Below, in pieces: positions 9,903 through 17,802 of a stretch of 64,000 bases of DNA. Position 1 is the stretch's first letter, and the number at the start of each line of letters is the position of its first letter. Source of the stretch: Flavobacterium franklandianum (GTDB taxonomy: Bacteria; Bacteroidota; Bacteroidia; Flavobacteriales; Flavobacteriaceae); assembly GCF_007097365.1 (NCBI RefSeq), contig NZ_VJZR01000008.1:1-64000 (forward strand). The letters are read 5' to 3'. The notes under the pieces were generated by a model that made no database searches, was not told the DNA's origin, and worked only from the letters and a program-made list of their open reading frames with translations. Both the position numbers and the translations under genes were made by a program.

Positions 9903-9917
9903 TATTTAGACTGAATA
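9903..9917. promoter_or_regulatory. operator site A, cassette 1 receptor
   Basis: TATTTAG-A-CTGAATA, an imperfect copy of the palindrome TATTTAG-A-CTAAATA (one mismatch). It lies between the predicted transcription start and the ATG, where a bound repressor would block elongation. The 7-1-7 layout is that of Fur-type or DtxR-type iron boxes. Confidence 0.6.
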
Positions 9918-9929
9918 AAAATAATTACG

Positions 9930-9960
9930 CAAATATATAAACCATTTTCGAATACACAAA
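9930..9960 (-). promoter_or_regulatory. promoter of cassette 1 receptor
   Basis: Read on the minus strand: TTTG (-33, 9957-9960), 19-bp spacer, TATATTTG (-7, 9930-9937). This matches the Bacteroidota consensus TTTG-N19-TAnnTTTG. The predicted start site is near 9924, giving a leader of about 28 nt. Confidence 0.7.
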
Positions 9961-9963
9961 GTT

Positions 9964-9978
9964 TATTTAGACTAAATA
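9964..9978. promoter_or_regulatory. operator site B, cassette 1 receptor
   Basis: Perfect 7-1-7 palindrome TATTTAG-A-CTAAATA directly upstream of the -33 box. Its centre is 61 bp from that of site A. Confidence 0.65.
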
Positions 9979-10033
9979 TAAATAATATTTATTAACAATT
10001 TATTAAGAGTAGTTTGTCAGTGATTTAAAACAA

Positions 10034-10062
10034 AAAAATCCTGCATTTTAGGGCAAGATTTT
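10034..10062 (-). terminator. terminator between the two receptor cassettes
   Basis: On the minus strand, AAATCTTGC pairs with GCAGGATTT (one T-G pair) followed by TTTTG. It lies just past the stop of the 374-residue PepSY gene and separates the two cassettes transcriptionally. Confidence 0.65.
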
Positions 10063-10089
10063 AGTTTTTAAAAGGGGTAATTCGTGGGT

Positions 10090-11214
10090 TTAGGCTTTAA
10101 TAACTTTTTTCTTATTTCGTCCCCACCAAATATAAAATCCAGAAATAGGAAGGCTGGCAATCAATAAACTGATTAAGAAAGCGAATATTTTCCCAGTTAA
10201 TCCAAATACTGCTCCGGTGTGAAGGTCATAATTCATTCGCATTAACTTGTCCGAAATTGCCGCATTTTCATATTTTCCAAAAATGTGATTAACTTCTTTT
10301 TCTTCCAAAGTGTATTGGTCAAAATAGCGGTAATCCGTTTTCCAATAGGTTCCTTCTTCTGGATTAGCATTGGCGGCTATTGAAGTACTGTCGTTTTCGG
10401 GAGGATGCACTTCGATGGATTTGGCATTTGGATATTGTTTTTGCATTAACGCCCAAACTTTATCTAATGGTTTTTCTAAAGTTAACTTACTTTTGGTCGA
10501 AATTGGATCTTCATAAACTAATGATTTTTCGCCACCAAGAACGGTATAATAAGAACAAGCAAACCATTGAAAACCCCAAACTAAACCCGTAATTGCAAAA
10601 ATAAGAGCAATTAAACACACATAAAAACCAGTGATGTTATGCAAGTCGTAATTTTTTCTTTTCCACTTAGTTCCTTTTTTCCAGTTAAATTTAAAGCGTT
10701 GTTTGGTAGCATTTTTATTTCTGGGATACCAAAGAATGAGTCCTGAAATTAAGAGCACAAGAAATATCAAAGTTGCTGATGCGACTACAATTTGCCCAAT
10801 ATCGTGTGGTAACCAGAGATAGTAATGGCCATCGAGAATGAACCTGAAAAAACCTTCGTCCATATTCTCTTTTTCAAGGACTTCACCTGAATATGGATTG
10901 AGGTAAACAATATGATAATAAGTAGGTTCGTAATGAAAAAATATGGCTTCAGCCGATTTTTCGGAACCATTGTATTTTATGGCGTGAAGGGCTTTGTCGG
11001 GAAATTCCTTTCGAGCAATTTTTTCCAATTGTGAAGGGAGTAGAAATAGTTTGTCTTGTTTTTCAACAAAACGGTATTCTTCGGTGATGTTTTGAATTTC
11101 TTCCTGAAAAGCATACAAACAACCCGTAACTGCAATGATAAAAACGATGATACCCGAGGATAATCCTAGCCATAAATGGATTTTTCCTATTGCTTTTTTG
11201 AAATTATTTTTCAT
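10090..11214 (-). CDS. PepSY-associated transmembrane protein
   Basis: 374-residue inner-membrane protein of the PepSY_TM family. Four membrane segments are apparent (about residues 14-35, 145-165, 195-215 and 345-366). The first (IHLWLGLSSGIIVFIIAVTG) has the family histidine, and DLHNITGFYVCLIALIFAITG repeats the pattern. Two large periplasmic loops carry PepSY-like segments. Family members are proposed to support reduction or release of siderophore-bound iron. It follows the upstream receptor by 68 bp, so the pair repeats the receptor-PepSY order seen in cassette 1. Confidence 0.85.
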   Translation of the reverse strand: MKNNFKKAIGKIHLWLGLSSGIIVFIIAVTGCLYAFQEEIQNITEEYRFVEKQDKLFLLPSQLEKIARKEFPDKALHAIKYNGSEKSAEAIFFHYEPTYYHIVYLNPYSGEVLEKENMDEGFFRFILDGHYYLWLPHDIGQIVVASATLIFLVLLISGLILWYPRNKNATKQRFKFNWKKGTKWKRKNYDLHNITGFYVCLIALIFAITGLVWGFQWFACSYYTVLGGEKSLVYEDPISTKSKLTLEKPLDKVWALMQKQYPNAKSIEVHPPENDSTSIAANANPEEGTYWKTDYRYFDQYTLEEKEVNHIFGKYENAAISDKLMRMNYDLHTGAVFGLTGKIFAFLISLLIASLPISGFYIWWGRNKKKVIKA

Positions 11215-11282
11215 TGAAAATAGATAAAACTCCCCACCGAAATGAAGAGCTCAGTTTAAAAAATGAATTAAAAACAGCTAAA

Positions 11283-13640
11283 CTAAAATTTGTAACCAAC
11301 AGACAAACGTAAGTTGGTACCTGGTTCTGATTGCCAATAATACGTTTCATTATAAGTGTAATATCCACCAGAATACAAGTATTTGTCCAATATATTGTTG
11401 ACTGTAAGATTAAATGTCATTTTGTTTTTGGTATACGTAACTCCACCATCTAATCGGAAATAATCGGGTAATTGCGTTTCATCGTTAGAAGCAAACCAAG
11501 GTTTTCTGTCCACTTGATATTGGTATCCGATAGAAAGTCCTACACCATTCAATGCACCATTGTCTATTTTATAATTCAACCAAGCGTTTTGAACGTGTTT
11601 TGATGTTCCTGATATCTGACTGCCTACCATTGCAGGATTGTTCTCGTCTTTGGTAACTTTACCTTCTGTAAAAGCATAATTGATTACTACGTCAAGGTTT
11701 TTGAAAATTTCACCTCTAATATCTGCTTCAAATCCTTTTACTTTTTGTTGTCCACTTTGTATGTTGAATTGTTGTGCGCCAGTAGAATGTTCAGGGTCAG
11801 GAGTAAGGATGTTGTTGTTTGTTATTTGATAAACGGCAAATACCGAATTCCATTTTCCATTCATCCAGTCTCTTTTGAACCCAAATTCAAGATTAGTTCC
11901 TGTTTGAGGATCAAAACTTTTTCCTTGCCAATCGGTTCCATAGTTTTCGTTAAATGATTCATCTCTTAAGAAATAAGCCGATGTGTTTTTGTTGATGGAA
12001 TAACTCAAACCAAGTCGAGGCGTGAATTTACTGTCTTTGAAATCTCCCGAATATACGTTGGCTGTTTTCAAGGTGGTGTATCTCCCCGCCAATGTCAAAC
12101 GAAGTTTATTATCCATAAATCCAAGTTCATCTTGAACATAAAAAGCATTGTAACCATTCTTGTATTGTAGTCCTCTTACTTTAATATCGATACTTCTATC
12201 AAAAACTGGCATAGCCGATGCCGGAACAGTTCCGTACACAGGATTGTAGATGTCAAGGTCGGTTAGTAAAGCACTTTGAGTCCAATCATAATAATTGATT
12301 TTGTCGCTTAGATCAATACCAGCGAGTATTTTATGATTGACAGCACCTGTTTTTTCTTGTCCGTTTACAAAGAATTGTCCTGTTTTTGCTACTGCATAAT
12401 CTTCTGAAAGATAAACGCGTCTTTTCATAATATTTTCGTCAACACCAGTTATGGCATCCGGCCACATCGACATTCCTACTTGGGTGTAGTTGAAGTAAGA
12501 AGCTTGTCCGGTAAATTTCCAATTGTCACTTATTTTGTGATCTAAAATGGCAAGAAAACTTTTGTCATTCATATTCGTTGGAGCAAAATTTGGTTCACCA
12601 GTAGTAAAGTCTCTTGGTAAATCGGCATATCCCTTTTTAGAAAAAACATAGTTAGAACCAATAATATTTACTTCAGAGAATTGATGTGTATATTCCAGCG
12701 TGATGGCGGTTTTGTCATCTACCAAATATTTTAATACAGGTGCAATAGAGTAGCGGTTGTTGTAATCAAAATCACGGTGACTGCCCTTGGCCTGCCCCAT
12801 TACATTGATACGATATAGTAATTTACCATCTTTGGTTAGTTTTCCGTCAAAATCAAGGGCAGCTCTGTATAAATCAAAACTTCCCAAGGTAATATTGGCT
12901 TCTCCTTTGGTACGACCGCTTGGTTTTTTGGTTACTACATTGTAGAGACCACTCGGATTTCCGTTAGAAAGCATAAATCCTGCAGGCCCTTTTACAAATT
13001 CAATGCGTTCCACCATACTCATATCCTCGGTCAATGGTCCCCAAGTTGTGCTCACATTCATTCCGTTTCTAAAAGGAGCAACACGGCTACCTCTCATATT
13101 GATGTTGGCATAATTATCCCAATGTTCTACTCTCGTAGCTCCACTCACGTTGCGGGTTACGCCTTCCAGCATATCAAAAATTTGCTGGTCTTGAATTAAT
13201 TTTCCAGTAATGACCTGAATATTTTGTGGTATTTCGATAATTTTTGAATCCAAACGAAGTGATGATGAAATCCTGTTGGTTTTAAAAGCACTTTTGTTGC
13301 TTAAAATAACCACTTGGTTCAATTCTGTATTCGATAAACCCAGTTGGAGATCAATTTGAGATGTTTCTCCAGTTTTCACTTCCACTACTTGTTCTAAATC
13401 GGTATAACCAACTAAAGTGACGATTAAAGTTTGTGTTCCTGCTGGAATACTTTTGAGCTCAAATACACCATCATTATTTGCGATAGTGTTTCTGTTTACT
13501 GTTTTTACAGAAACCGAAACTCCTTCGGCAGGTTTACCGTCGCTGGTTTTTATGGTTCCATTAATATTTCCTGTGGTGACTTGTTGTGCTAATCCCACAA
13601 GAGAAAAGAGTAAGATTGTTGATAGTAAAATGTTTTTCAT
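11283..13640 (-). CDS. TonB-dependent siderophore receptor with regulatory-like N-domain (cassette 2)
   Basis: 785-residue outer-membrane receptor. A signal peptide ends at LVGLAQQ. About residues 25-110 form a carboxypeptidase D regulatory-like domain (NINGTIKTSDGKPAEGVSVSV ... FELKSIPAGTQTL), then the plug (IPQNIQVITGKLIQDQQIFD ... MRGSRVAPFRNG) and barrel ending SVGYKF. The plug text is that of siderophore receptors. An in-frame ATG two codons upstream (13646) is possible; the downstream one is chosen because the signal peptide starts cleanly with MKN. Transcription starts from a promoter that is nearly a copy of that of cassette 1. Confidence 0.9.
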   Translation of the reverse strand: MKNILLSTILLFSLVGLAQQVTTGNINGTIKTSDGKPAEGVSVSVKTVNRNTIANNDGVFELKSIPAGTQTLIVTLVGYTDLEQVVEVKTGETSQIDLQLGLSNTELNQVVILSNKSAFKTNRISSSLRLDSKIIEIPQNIQVITGKLIQDQQIFDMLEGVTRNVSGATRVEHWDNYANINMRGSRVAPFRNGMNVSTTWGPLTEDMSMVERIEFVKGPAGFMLSNGNPSGLYNVVTKKPSGRTKGEANITLGSFDLYRAALDFDGKLTKDGKLLYRINVMGQAKGSHRDFDYNNRYSIAPVLKYLVDDKTAITLEYTHQFSEVNIIGSNYVFSKKGYADLPRDFTTGEPNFAPTNMNDKSFLAILDHKISDNWKFTGQASYFNYTQVGMSMWPDAITGVDENIMKRRVYLSEDYAVAKTGQFFVNGQEKTGAVNHKILAGIDLSDKINYYDWTQSALLTDLDIYNPVYGTVPASAMPVFDRSIDIKVRGLQYKNGYNAFYVQDELGFMDNKLRLTLAGRYTTLKTANVYSGDFKDSKFTPRLGLSYSINKNTSAYFLRDESFNENYGTDWQGKSFDPQTGTNLEFGFKRDWMNGKWNSVFAVYQITNNNILTPDPEHSTGAQQFNIQSGQQKVKGFEADIRGEIFKNLDVVINYAFTEGKVTKDENNPAMVGSQISGTSKHVQNAWLNYKIDNGALNGVGLSIGYQYQVDRKPWFASNDETQLPDYFRLDGGVTYTKNKMTFNLTVNNILDKYLYSGGYYTYNETYYWQSEPGTNLRLSVGYKF

Positions 13641-13647
13641 TTGCATT

Positions 13648-13662
13648 TATTTAGACTGAATT
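13648..13662. promoter_or_regulatory. operator site A, cassette 2 receptor
   Basis: TATTTAG-A-CTGAATT, the imperfect palindrome copy located between the predicted transcription start and the start codon, as in cassette 1. Confidence 0.6.
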
Positions 13663-13674
13663 AAAATAACAATG

Positions 13675-13705
13675 CAAATATAAAAAGCATTTTCAAATAC
13701 ACAAT
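13675..13705 (-). promoter_or_regulatory. promoter of cassette 2 receptor
   Basis: Minus strand: TTG (-33, 13702-13704), 19-bp spacer, TATATTTG (-7, 13675-13682). Spacing and flanks match the cassette 1 promoter. Confidence 0.7.
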
Positions 13706-13708
13706 ATT

Positions 13709-13723
13709 TATTTAGACTAAATA
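13709..13723. promoter_or_regulatory. operator site B, cassette 2 receptor
   Basis: Perfect palindrome TATTTAG-A-CTAAATA just upstream of the -33 box; centre-to-centre distance to site A is again 61 bp. Confidence 0.65.
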
Positions 13724-13763
13724 TAAATAATATTTTATTTGTTTGAATTTCAAATTAATAAGC

Positions 13764-13793
13764 AATAAAAACCCTGCTCTAATAGGGCAGGGT
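13764..13793 (-). terminator. terminator after DUF6265-like lipoprotein gene
   Basis: Stem CCCTGC / GCAGGG (13772-13777, 13787-13792) followed on the minus strand by TTTTTATT. It lies 30 bp past the stop of the lipoprotein gene ending at 13823. Confidence 0.75.
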
Positions 13794-13822
13794 ATCTGAT
13801 TTTTAAAATAAATTCGAGATTT

Positions 13823-14296
13823 TCACTTCGTTTTCTTCAAAGTATAAGTGTCAAAACTTGGTTTTCCTTGTTGAATTCCTGAAATTTCAATTATCAAAAC
13901 ATCATTTGAAAAAGGATTATAACTAATTTTTTTTGGATAATTATTTTTAGGGTTTTCAAAAATTAATTGTTTCGCAATAGTATCTTTTTTAATAAAAGTT
14001 ACTGGTTTATCATTATTTTGACCTTTTATGTTTGATATATAGAAAAGTTCTTCTCCTTTTTGAACTAATTGAATATGCTCATTATGCAAAGTATCTTTTC
14101 CTTTGATAAAATAACTTTGTCCATCATAAACGCTGTCGTTTAATTTCGTCCAATTTTCCAAGAGATTTCCATCTGTAGATTTGTTTTCCCATTTTCCTAA
14201 CAACCAATCAGTTCCTACTATTTTGGAAATTACTTTTGATTTTTGACAAGAAGTGAAAGTCAGTATTGTGATGAGAAGTAGAATAGCTTTTTTCAT
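13823..14296 (-). CDS. DUF6265-like lipoprotein
   Basis: 157-residue lipoprotein; the signal peptide ends in the lipobox TFTSC. The mature part opens with WLLGKWENKSTDGNLLENW, typical of DUF6265-type periplasmic beta-barrel proteins, and continues with beta-strand text (YDGQSYFIKGKDTLHNEHIQL). No catalytic motif is visible. It is a single-gene unit with its own terminator, upstream of the receptor island but probably unrelated to it. Confidence 0.7.
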   Translation of the reverse strand: MKKAILLLITILTFTSCQKSKVISKIVGTDWLLGKWENKSTDGNLLENWTKLNDSVYDGQSYFIKGKDTLHNEHIQLVQKGEELFYISNIKGQNNDKPVTFIKKDTIAKQLIFENPKNNYPKKISYNPFSNDVLIIEISGIQQGKPSFDTYTLKKTK

Positions 14297-14600
14297 AAGA
14301 GGTGTAAAATTGTAGTTTAAAAACTTTTCAAAATTAGGGAAAAGATAGCAATTAGATCAAGATGGAAAAGGAAAATCCTTTAAAAAAATTAGTAACTATT
14401 CAGGATGTCGATAATTTTGAATTGCCTCCAGCTTTAGCTGGAGGAAAAGGAATTAATATGGAATTGGCTTTAGCCAAAGTATGCTGTTTTGGCTAAAGCC
14501 AATACAACTAATCCTAATTTCATTCCTCCAGCTAATGCTGGAGGCAATTTATGTTTTGAAAATAAAATATATTTGATTATAAAAATTATAACGACTATTT
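14297..14600. other. intergenic region holding a palindromic element
   Basis: No gene. The central part (14420-14549) is the nested palindrome described separately; the flanks show no promoter or hairpin of note. Confidence 0.6.
14420..14549. repeat. nested REP-like palindrome (four hairpins)
   Basis: A 130-bp mirror-arranged element. Outer arms AATTGCCTCCAGC (14420-14432) and GCTGGAGGCAATT (14537-14549) are inverted copies. Inside are four hairpins: CCTCCAGCT-TT-AGCTGGAGG (14425-14444), TTGGCT-TT-AGCCAA (14464-14477), TTGGCT-AA-AGCCAA (14489-14502) and CCTCCAGC-TAAT-GCTGGAGG (14525-14544). The order A-B-B'-A' is that of paired REP elements (REPIN/BIME). No REP-associated transposase gene lies in the window. 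Confidence 0.85.
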
Positions 14601-16892
14601 TTAAAAGCTTTCTTTCAAAATACTATAAACCAGTTCTTTCGTAGGTTTTTGATCTTTTAGTTTTGCTCGAACTACTTCAAAGGATACTTTGAAATCACAG
14701 CCCAATTTGTAGTCACTACAACCAAAAGCTATATTTCCCTTGAGCACAGTTCCTCTTTTGCATTTTGGACAAGACATTGTATTCGAGGTTGCTTTCACTA
14801 CGGTTTTCTTTTCTTCTAATTTGAGATCAAAGTTTTCGTCAAAGCGCAACAAACCTTCCGCGATTCCAGCTTCGGTCTTGAAATCTTTTAAATTCACTGT
14901 CGACCCTTTTTGGAGTAATCGCAAGTATTGATTTTCGGATATTTTTTTATCTCCAAAAGTATAAGGCAACTTAAAATCGCAGCCCGCTTTATAATCACTA
15001 CAACCATATGCCGATTTTCCTTTGATTAGCGTGGCTTTTTTGCATTTGGGACAGAGTTCGGCCAAAATTCCTGCTGCTTTCTTTTTTTCGACAACTGCTT
15101 CTAGTTTTTGAACACTTCCTGCGTGCGAAATGTTGGCACGTCGGGTTTCGCTCCGAACTTCATAGACCAAAGTTTCGACCATTTGCTTCATATTTTTGAT
15201 AAAAGCGCCAGCCGTAAACGTCCCTTTTTCGATATCTTTCAATTGCTTTTCCCAAGAACCCGTCAATTCTGCCGATTTAACCAAATCATTTTGAATCGTG
15301 TCAATCAATTGAATTCCTGTTGGTGTTGGCAAAACCTGTTTCTTGTTTCGAACAATGTATTGACGTCTGAAAAGTGTTTCAATAATATTGGCTCGAGTCG
15401 ATGGACGACCGATTCCGTTTTCTTTCATCAATTCTCGTAAATCCTCGTCATCCACTTGTTTGCCTGCCGTTTCCATAGCACGCAACAAAGTAGCTTCGGT
15501 AAACTGATTGGGTGGTTTGGTTTCCTTTTCCAAGAACGAAGGTTGGTGTGGTCCTTTTTCGCCTACGATAAAACTGGGTAAAATATCGGCTTCTTTTTCT
15601 TTAGTATTAGAGTCTTCAAAAACAACACGGAATCCTTTTTTTAAGATTACTTTTCCGGTGGTTTTGAATAGTACTTCGGCAGCTTTTCCCATTACTGTCG
15701 TGTTGGCTACTAAACAATCATCATAAAAAACGGCAATAAAACGCCTAGTAATGATATCATAAACCTGTTGCTGATTGTACTGTAGGTTGGCTTGAATCCC
15801 CGTTGGAATAATTGCGTGGTGATCGGTTACTTTTTTATCATTAAAAACCTTAGTCGATTTTTTAATCTTTTTTTCCAAAAGAGGTTGCGTCAATGCAGCA
15901 TAATTGGTCAACTTTTGCAAAATCCCAGCCACTTTAGGATAAATATCGTTGGGTAAAAATGTGGTATCGACTCTAGGATAGGTGACTACTTTTTGTTCGT
16001 ACAAGGTTTGAACGATTTTAAGCGTTTCATCTGCCGTGAAACCAAACTTGGTATTGCAATAGACTTGCAAACCTGTTAAATCAAAGAGTTTTGGTGCAAA
16101 TTCATTGCCGTTCTTTTTTTCGACGGAAACAATTTCGAATTCACTTTCTTTTACTTTATTGGCCAAAAGTTCACCATCTTCCTTTTTCAAAAAGCGTCCT
16201 TCCTCATAGTTAAAAAGCGTTTCTCTGTACAAGGTTTGCAACTCCCAATAAGGTTGCGGTTTGAAATTTTCGATTTCTTTGAAACGATCCACGACCATTG
16301 CCAATGTTGGCGTTTGCACTCTTCCGATAGACAATACTTGTTTGTAACCGCCGTGTTTTACGGTGTACAAACGCGTGGCATTCATACCCAATAACCAGTC
16401 GCCAATAGCTCTAGAAAAACCGGCGTAATATAAATTATCGTAGTTGGCAGATGGTTTTAAGTTCTCGAAACCCTCCTTGATCGCTTCGGTGGTTAAGGAT
16501 GATATCCACAAGCGTTTGACTTCGCCTTTGTACTGGGCTTCATTCATCACCCAGCGCTGAATGAGTTCTCCTTCTTGTCCCGCATCCCCGCAGTTGATGA
16601 CCAAATCGGCTTTGTCGAACAGGCTTTTTATGATTTTGAATTGCTTCTGAATTCCTGTATTTTCTACTACCTTGGTTTCGAATTTTTCGGGAAGCATTGG
16701 CAGGTTGTTCAAATCCCAACTTTTCCAATGGGGTTTGTAATCGTTGGGTTCTTTCAAGGTGCATAAATGCCCAAAGGTGTAAGTTACCTGATAGCCATTG
16801 CCTTCATAATAGCCATCGTGTTTGGTATTGGCACCCAAAACGGATGCAATTTCGCGTGCTACACTTGGTTTCTCGGCAATACAGACCTTCAT
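14601..16892 (-). CDS. topB: type IA DNA topoisomerase III
   Basis: 763-residue topoisomerase that relaxes or decatenates DNA through a transient 5'-phosphotyrosine. The Toprim domain is at the N-terminus (KVCIAEKPSVAREIASVLG, then GDAGQEGELIQRW). The active-site segment VTYPRVDTTFLP places the catalytic tyrosine at residue 305. The C-terminal 150 residues hold two repeats of a cysteine-rich topoisomerase tail: CPKCKKATLIKGKSAYGCS and CPKCKRGTVLKGNIAFGCS, each with a further DYK-GCDFK segment. Length and motif set match the Bacteroidota TopB group. Single-gene unit, no linked conjugation genes, so probably a chromosomal housekeeping copy. Confidence 0.93.
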   Translation of the reverse strand: MKVCIAEKPSVAREIASVLGANTKHDGYYEGNGYQVTYTFGHLCTLKEPNDYKPHWKSWDLNNLPMLPEKFETKVVENTGIQKQFKIIKSLFDKADLVINCGDAGQEGELIQRWVMNEAQYKGEVKRLWISSLTTEAIKEGFENLKPSANYDNLYYAGFSRAIGDWLLGMNATRLYTVKHGGYKQVLSIGRVQTPTLAMVVDRFKEIENFKPQPYWELQTLYRETLFNYEEGRFLKKEDGELLANKVKESEFEIVSVEKKNGNEFAPKLFDLTGLQVYCNTKFGFTADETLKIVQTLYEQKVVTYPRVDTTFLPNDIYPKVAGILQKLTNYAALTQPLLEKKIKKSTKVFNDKKVTDHHAIIPTGIQANLQYNQQQVYDIITRRFIAVFYDDCLVANTTVMGKAAEVLFKTTGKVILKKGFRVVFEDSNTKEKEADILPSFIVGEKGPHQPSFLEKETKPPNQFTEATLLRAMETAGKQVDDEDLRELMKENGIGRPSTRANIIETLFRRQYIVRNKKQVLPTPTGIQLIDTIQNDLVKSAELTGSWEKQLKDIEKGTFTAGAFIKNMKQMVETLVYEVRSETRRANISHAGSVQKLEAVVEKKKAAGILAELCPKCKKATLIKGKSAYGCSDYKAGCDFKLPYTFGDKKISENQYLRLLQKGSTVNLKDFKTEAGIAEGLLRFDENFDLKLEEKKTVVKATSNTMSCPKCKRGTVLKGNIAFGCSDYKLGCDFKVSFEVVRAKLKDQKPTKELVYSILKESF

Positions 16893-17028
16893 TTTTTAGT
16901 TCTCATTTTGAAGCCGCAAAGTAGGAATTTAGAAATTGGTATCGAAATGAAATTTGATGGAGTTATGAACGGCTTGTCAAATCGAAGTTTTTTTAGGAGC
17001 AAAACTATTGGCGATTTAAGAATTAATC

Positions 17029-17087
17029 CTCCTGCTGTCCGCTGTATCTCTTCGCTACTCTACGAGGATGCCGCTTCCATCAGGGCT
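17029..17087. repeat. Bacteroidota intergenic element, CTGCTGTCCGCT type
   Basis: CCTGCTGTCCGCTGTATC and, about 20 bp later, AGGATGCCGCTTCCATCAG form an imperfect inverted pair (CCTG..CCGCT / ..GCC..CAGG-like). From memory, closely similar text recurs between genes in many Flavobacterium genomes. It lies in the 264-bp gap between topB and the DUF1801/CDGSH gene, which otherwise shows nothing. Confidence 0.5.
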
Positions 17088-17156
17088 AAGAATGACTATT
17101 CGTTTTTCAAAAGAATCAATGCAAAAAATAGTGCAAGATTGCCATTTCTTTTTCTC

Positions 17157-17792
17157 TTAAATGTATTTATGTGAGCCGTCGCAAGTAGGCATTTTTTTTG
17201 ATAATCCACAAACACAATCCTGGAAACCTTTACCCTCCAGAATGCGCGGAATGTATTTTTCAATTCTAGTTTCCCGAGTTTTGGATTGTTTGGAACCCGA
17301 AAAATACAAATTATACCCTCGTTGTCGTCCCGGTGTTAGGGCTTCAAAAGCGGTTTTTAAAACAGGATTTTTGTATAAAGCTATTTGTAGCTCATCAACC
17401 AATTCAAGTTCGGAATTGCTTTTTAAATTCACTTTCAAACCTGCTTTTTCTACTTCAATAGCTTCATAAATATAGTTTTTTATGATGGCTTGTAAATCCT
17501 GAATTTGGTTGAGATTAGTGAATTTAAAGAAACGTACCGACTGACTGTTTTCTCCAGGCGATGATAAAAAATCATTAGCATCTTGAAGCAAAGCCCCTTT
17601 GAGAAAACTAAGTGTACAAAACTCTTTGAAACTACCTATAAGGACTACGTTTTTTCCTTGAAAACTGTAACAAGGCGTGCGCCACTTGAATTCTTCTGTA
17701 AGTCCGCATTCTAACAGCAGCGTTCTAAATAGGATTAGTTCGGCCTGCCACTTTTTTGCATTACAGATATAGTCATCAACTTTGGTGTTCAT
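17157..17792 (-). CDS. DUF1801/YdeI-OmdA protein with C-terminal CDGSH iron-sulfur motif
   Basis: 211-residue protein. The N-terminal ~115 residues are a DUF1801 domain (FKWRTPCYSFQGKNVVLIGSFK). Residues ~150-190 are the YdeI/OmdA segment LTPGRQRGYNLYFSGSKQ followed by SKTRETRIEKYIPRI. The last 19 residues fit the CDGSH consensus CxCx2Sx3PxCDGSH exactly; C193, C195, C204 and H208 would hold a 2Fe-2S cluster. No function is established. It begins 10 bp after the aldo/keto reductase stop, so the two are probably co-transcribed. Confidence 0.85.
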   Translation of the reverse strand: MNTKVDDYICNAKKWQAELILFRTLLLECGLTEEFKWRTPCYSFQGKNVVLIGSFKEFCTLSFLKGALLQDANDFLSSPGENSQSVRFFKFTNLNQIQDLQAIIKNYIYEAIEVEKAGLKVNLKSNSELELVDELQIALYKNPVLKTAFEALTPGRQRGYNLYFSGSKQSKTRETRIEKYIPRILEGKGFQDCVCGLSKKMPTCDGSHKYI

Positions 17793-17802
17793 TTTTAGTT
17801 GT

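Noticed and set aside
9964..9978. TATTTAG palindromes considered as transposon ends
   Set aside because: They sit in fixed positions around promoters of two related genes, with no flanking duplication.
16697..17174. Plus-strand frames across the topB start and the following gap
   Set aside because: Antisense to topB and through a known-type intergenic element; no conserved protein sequence.
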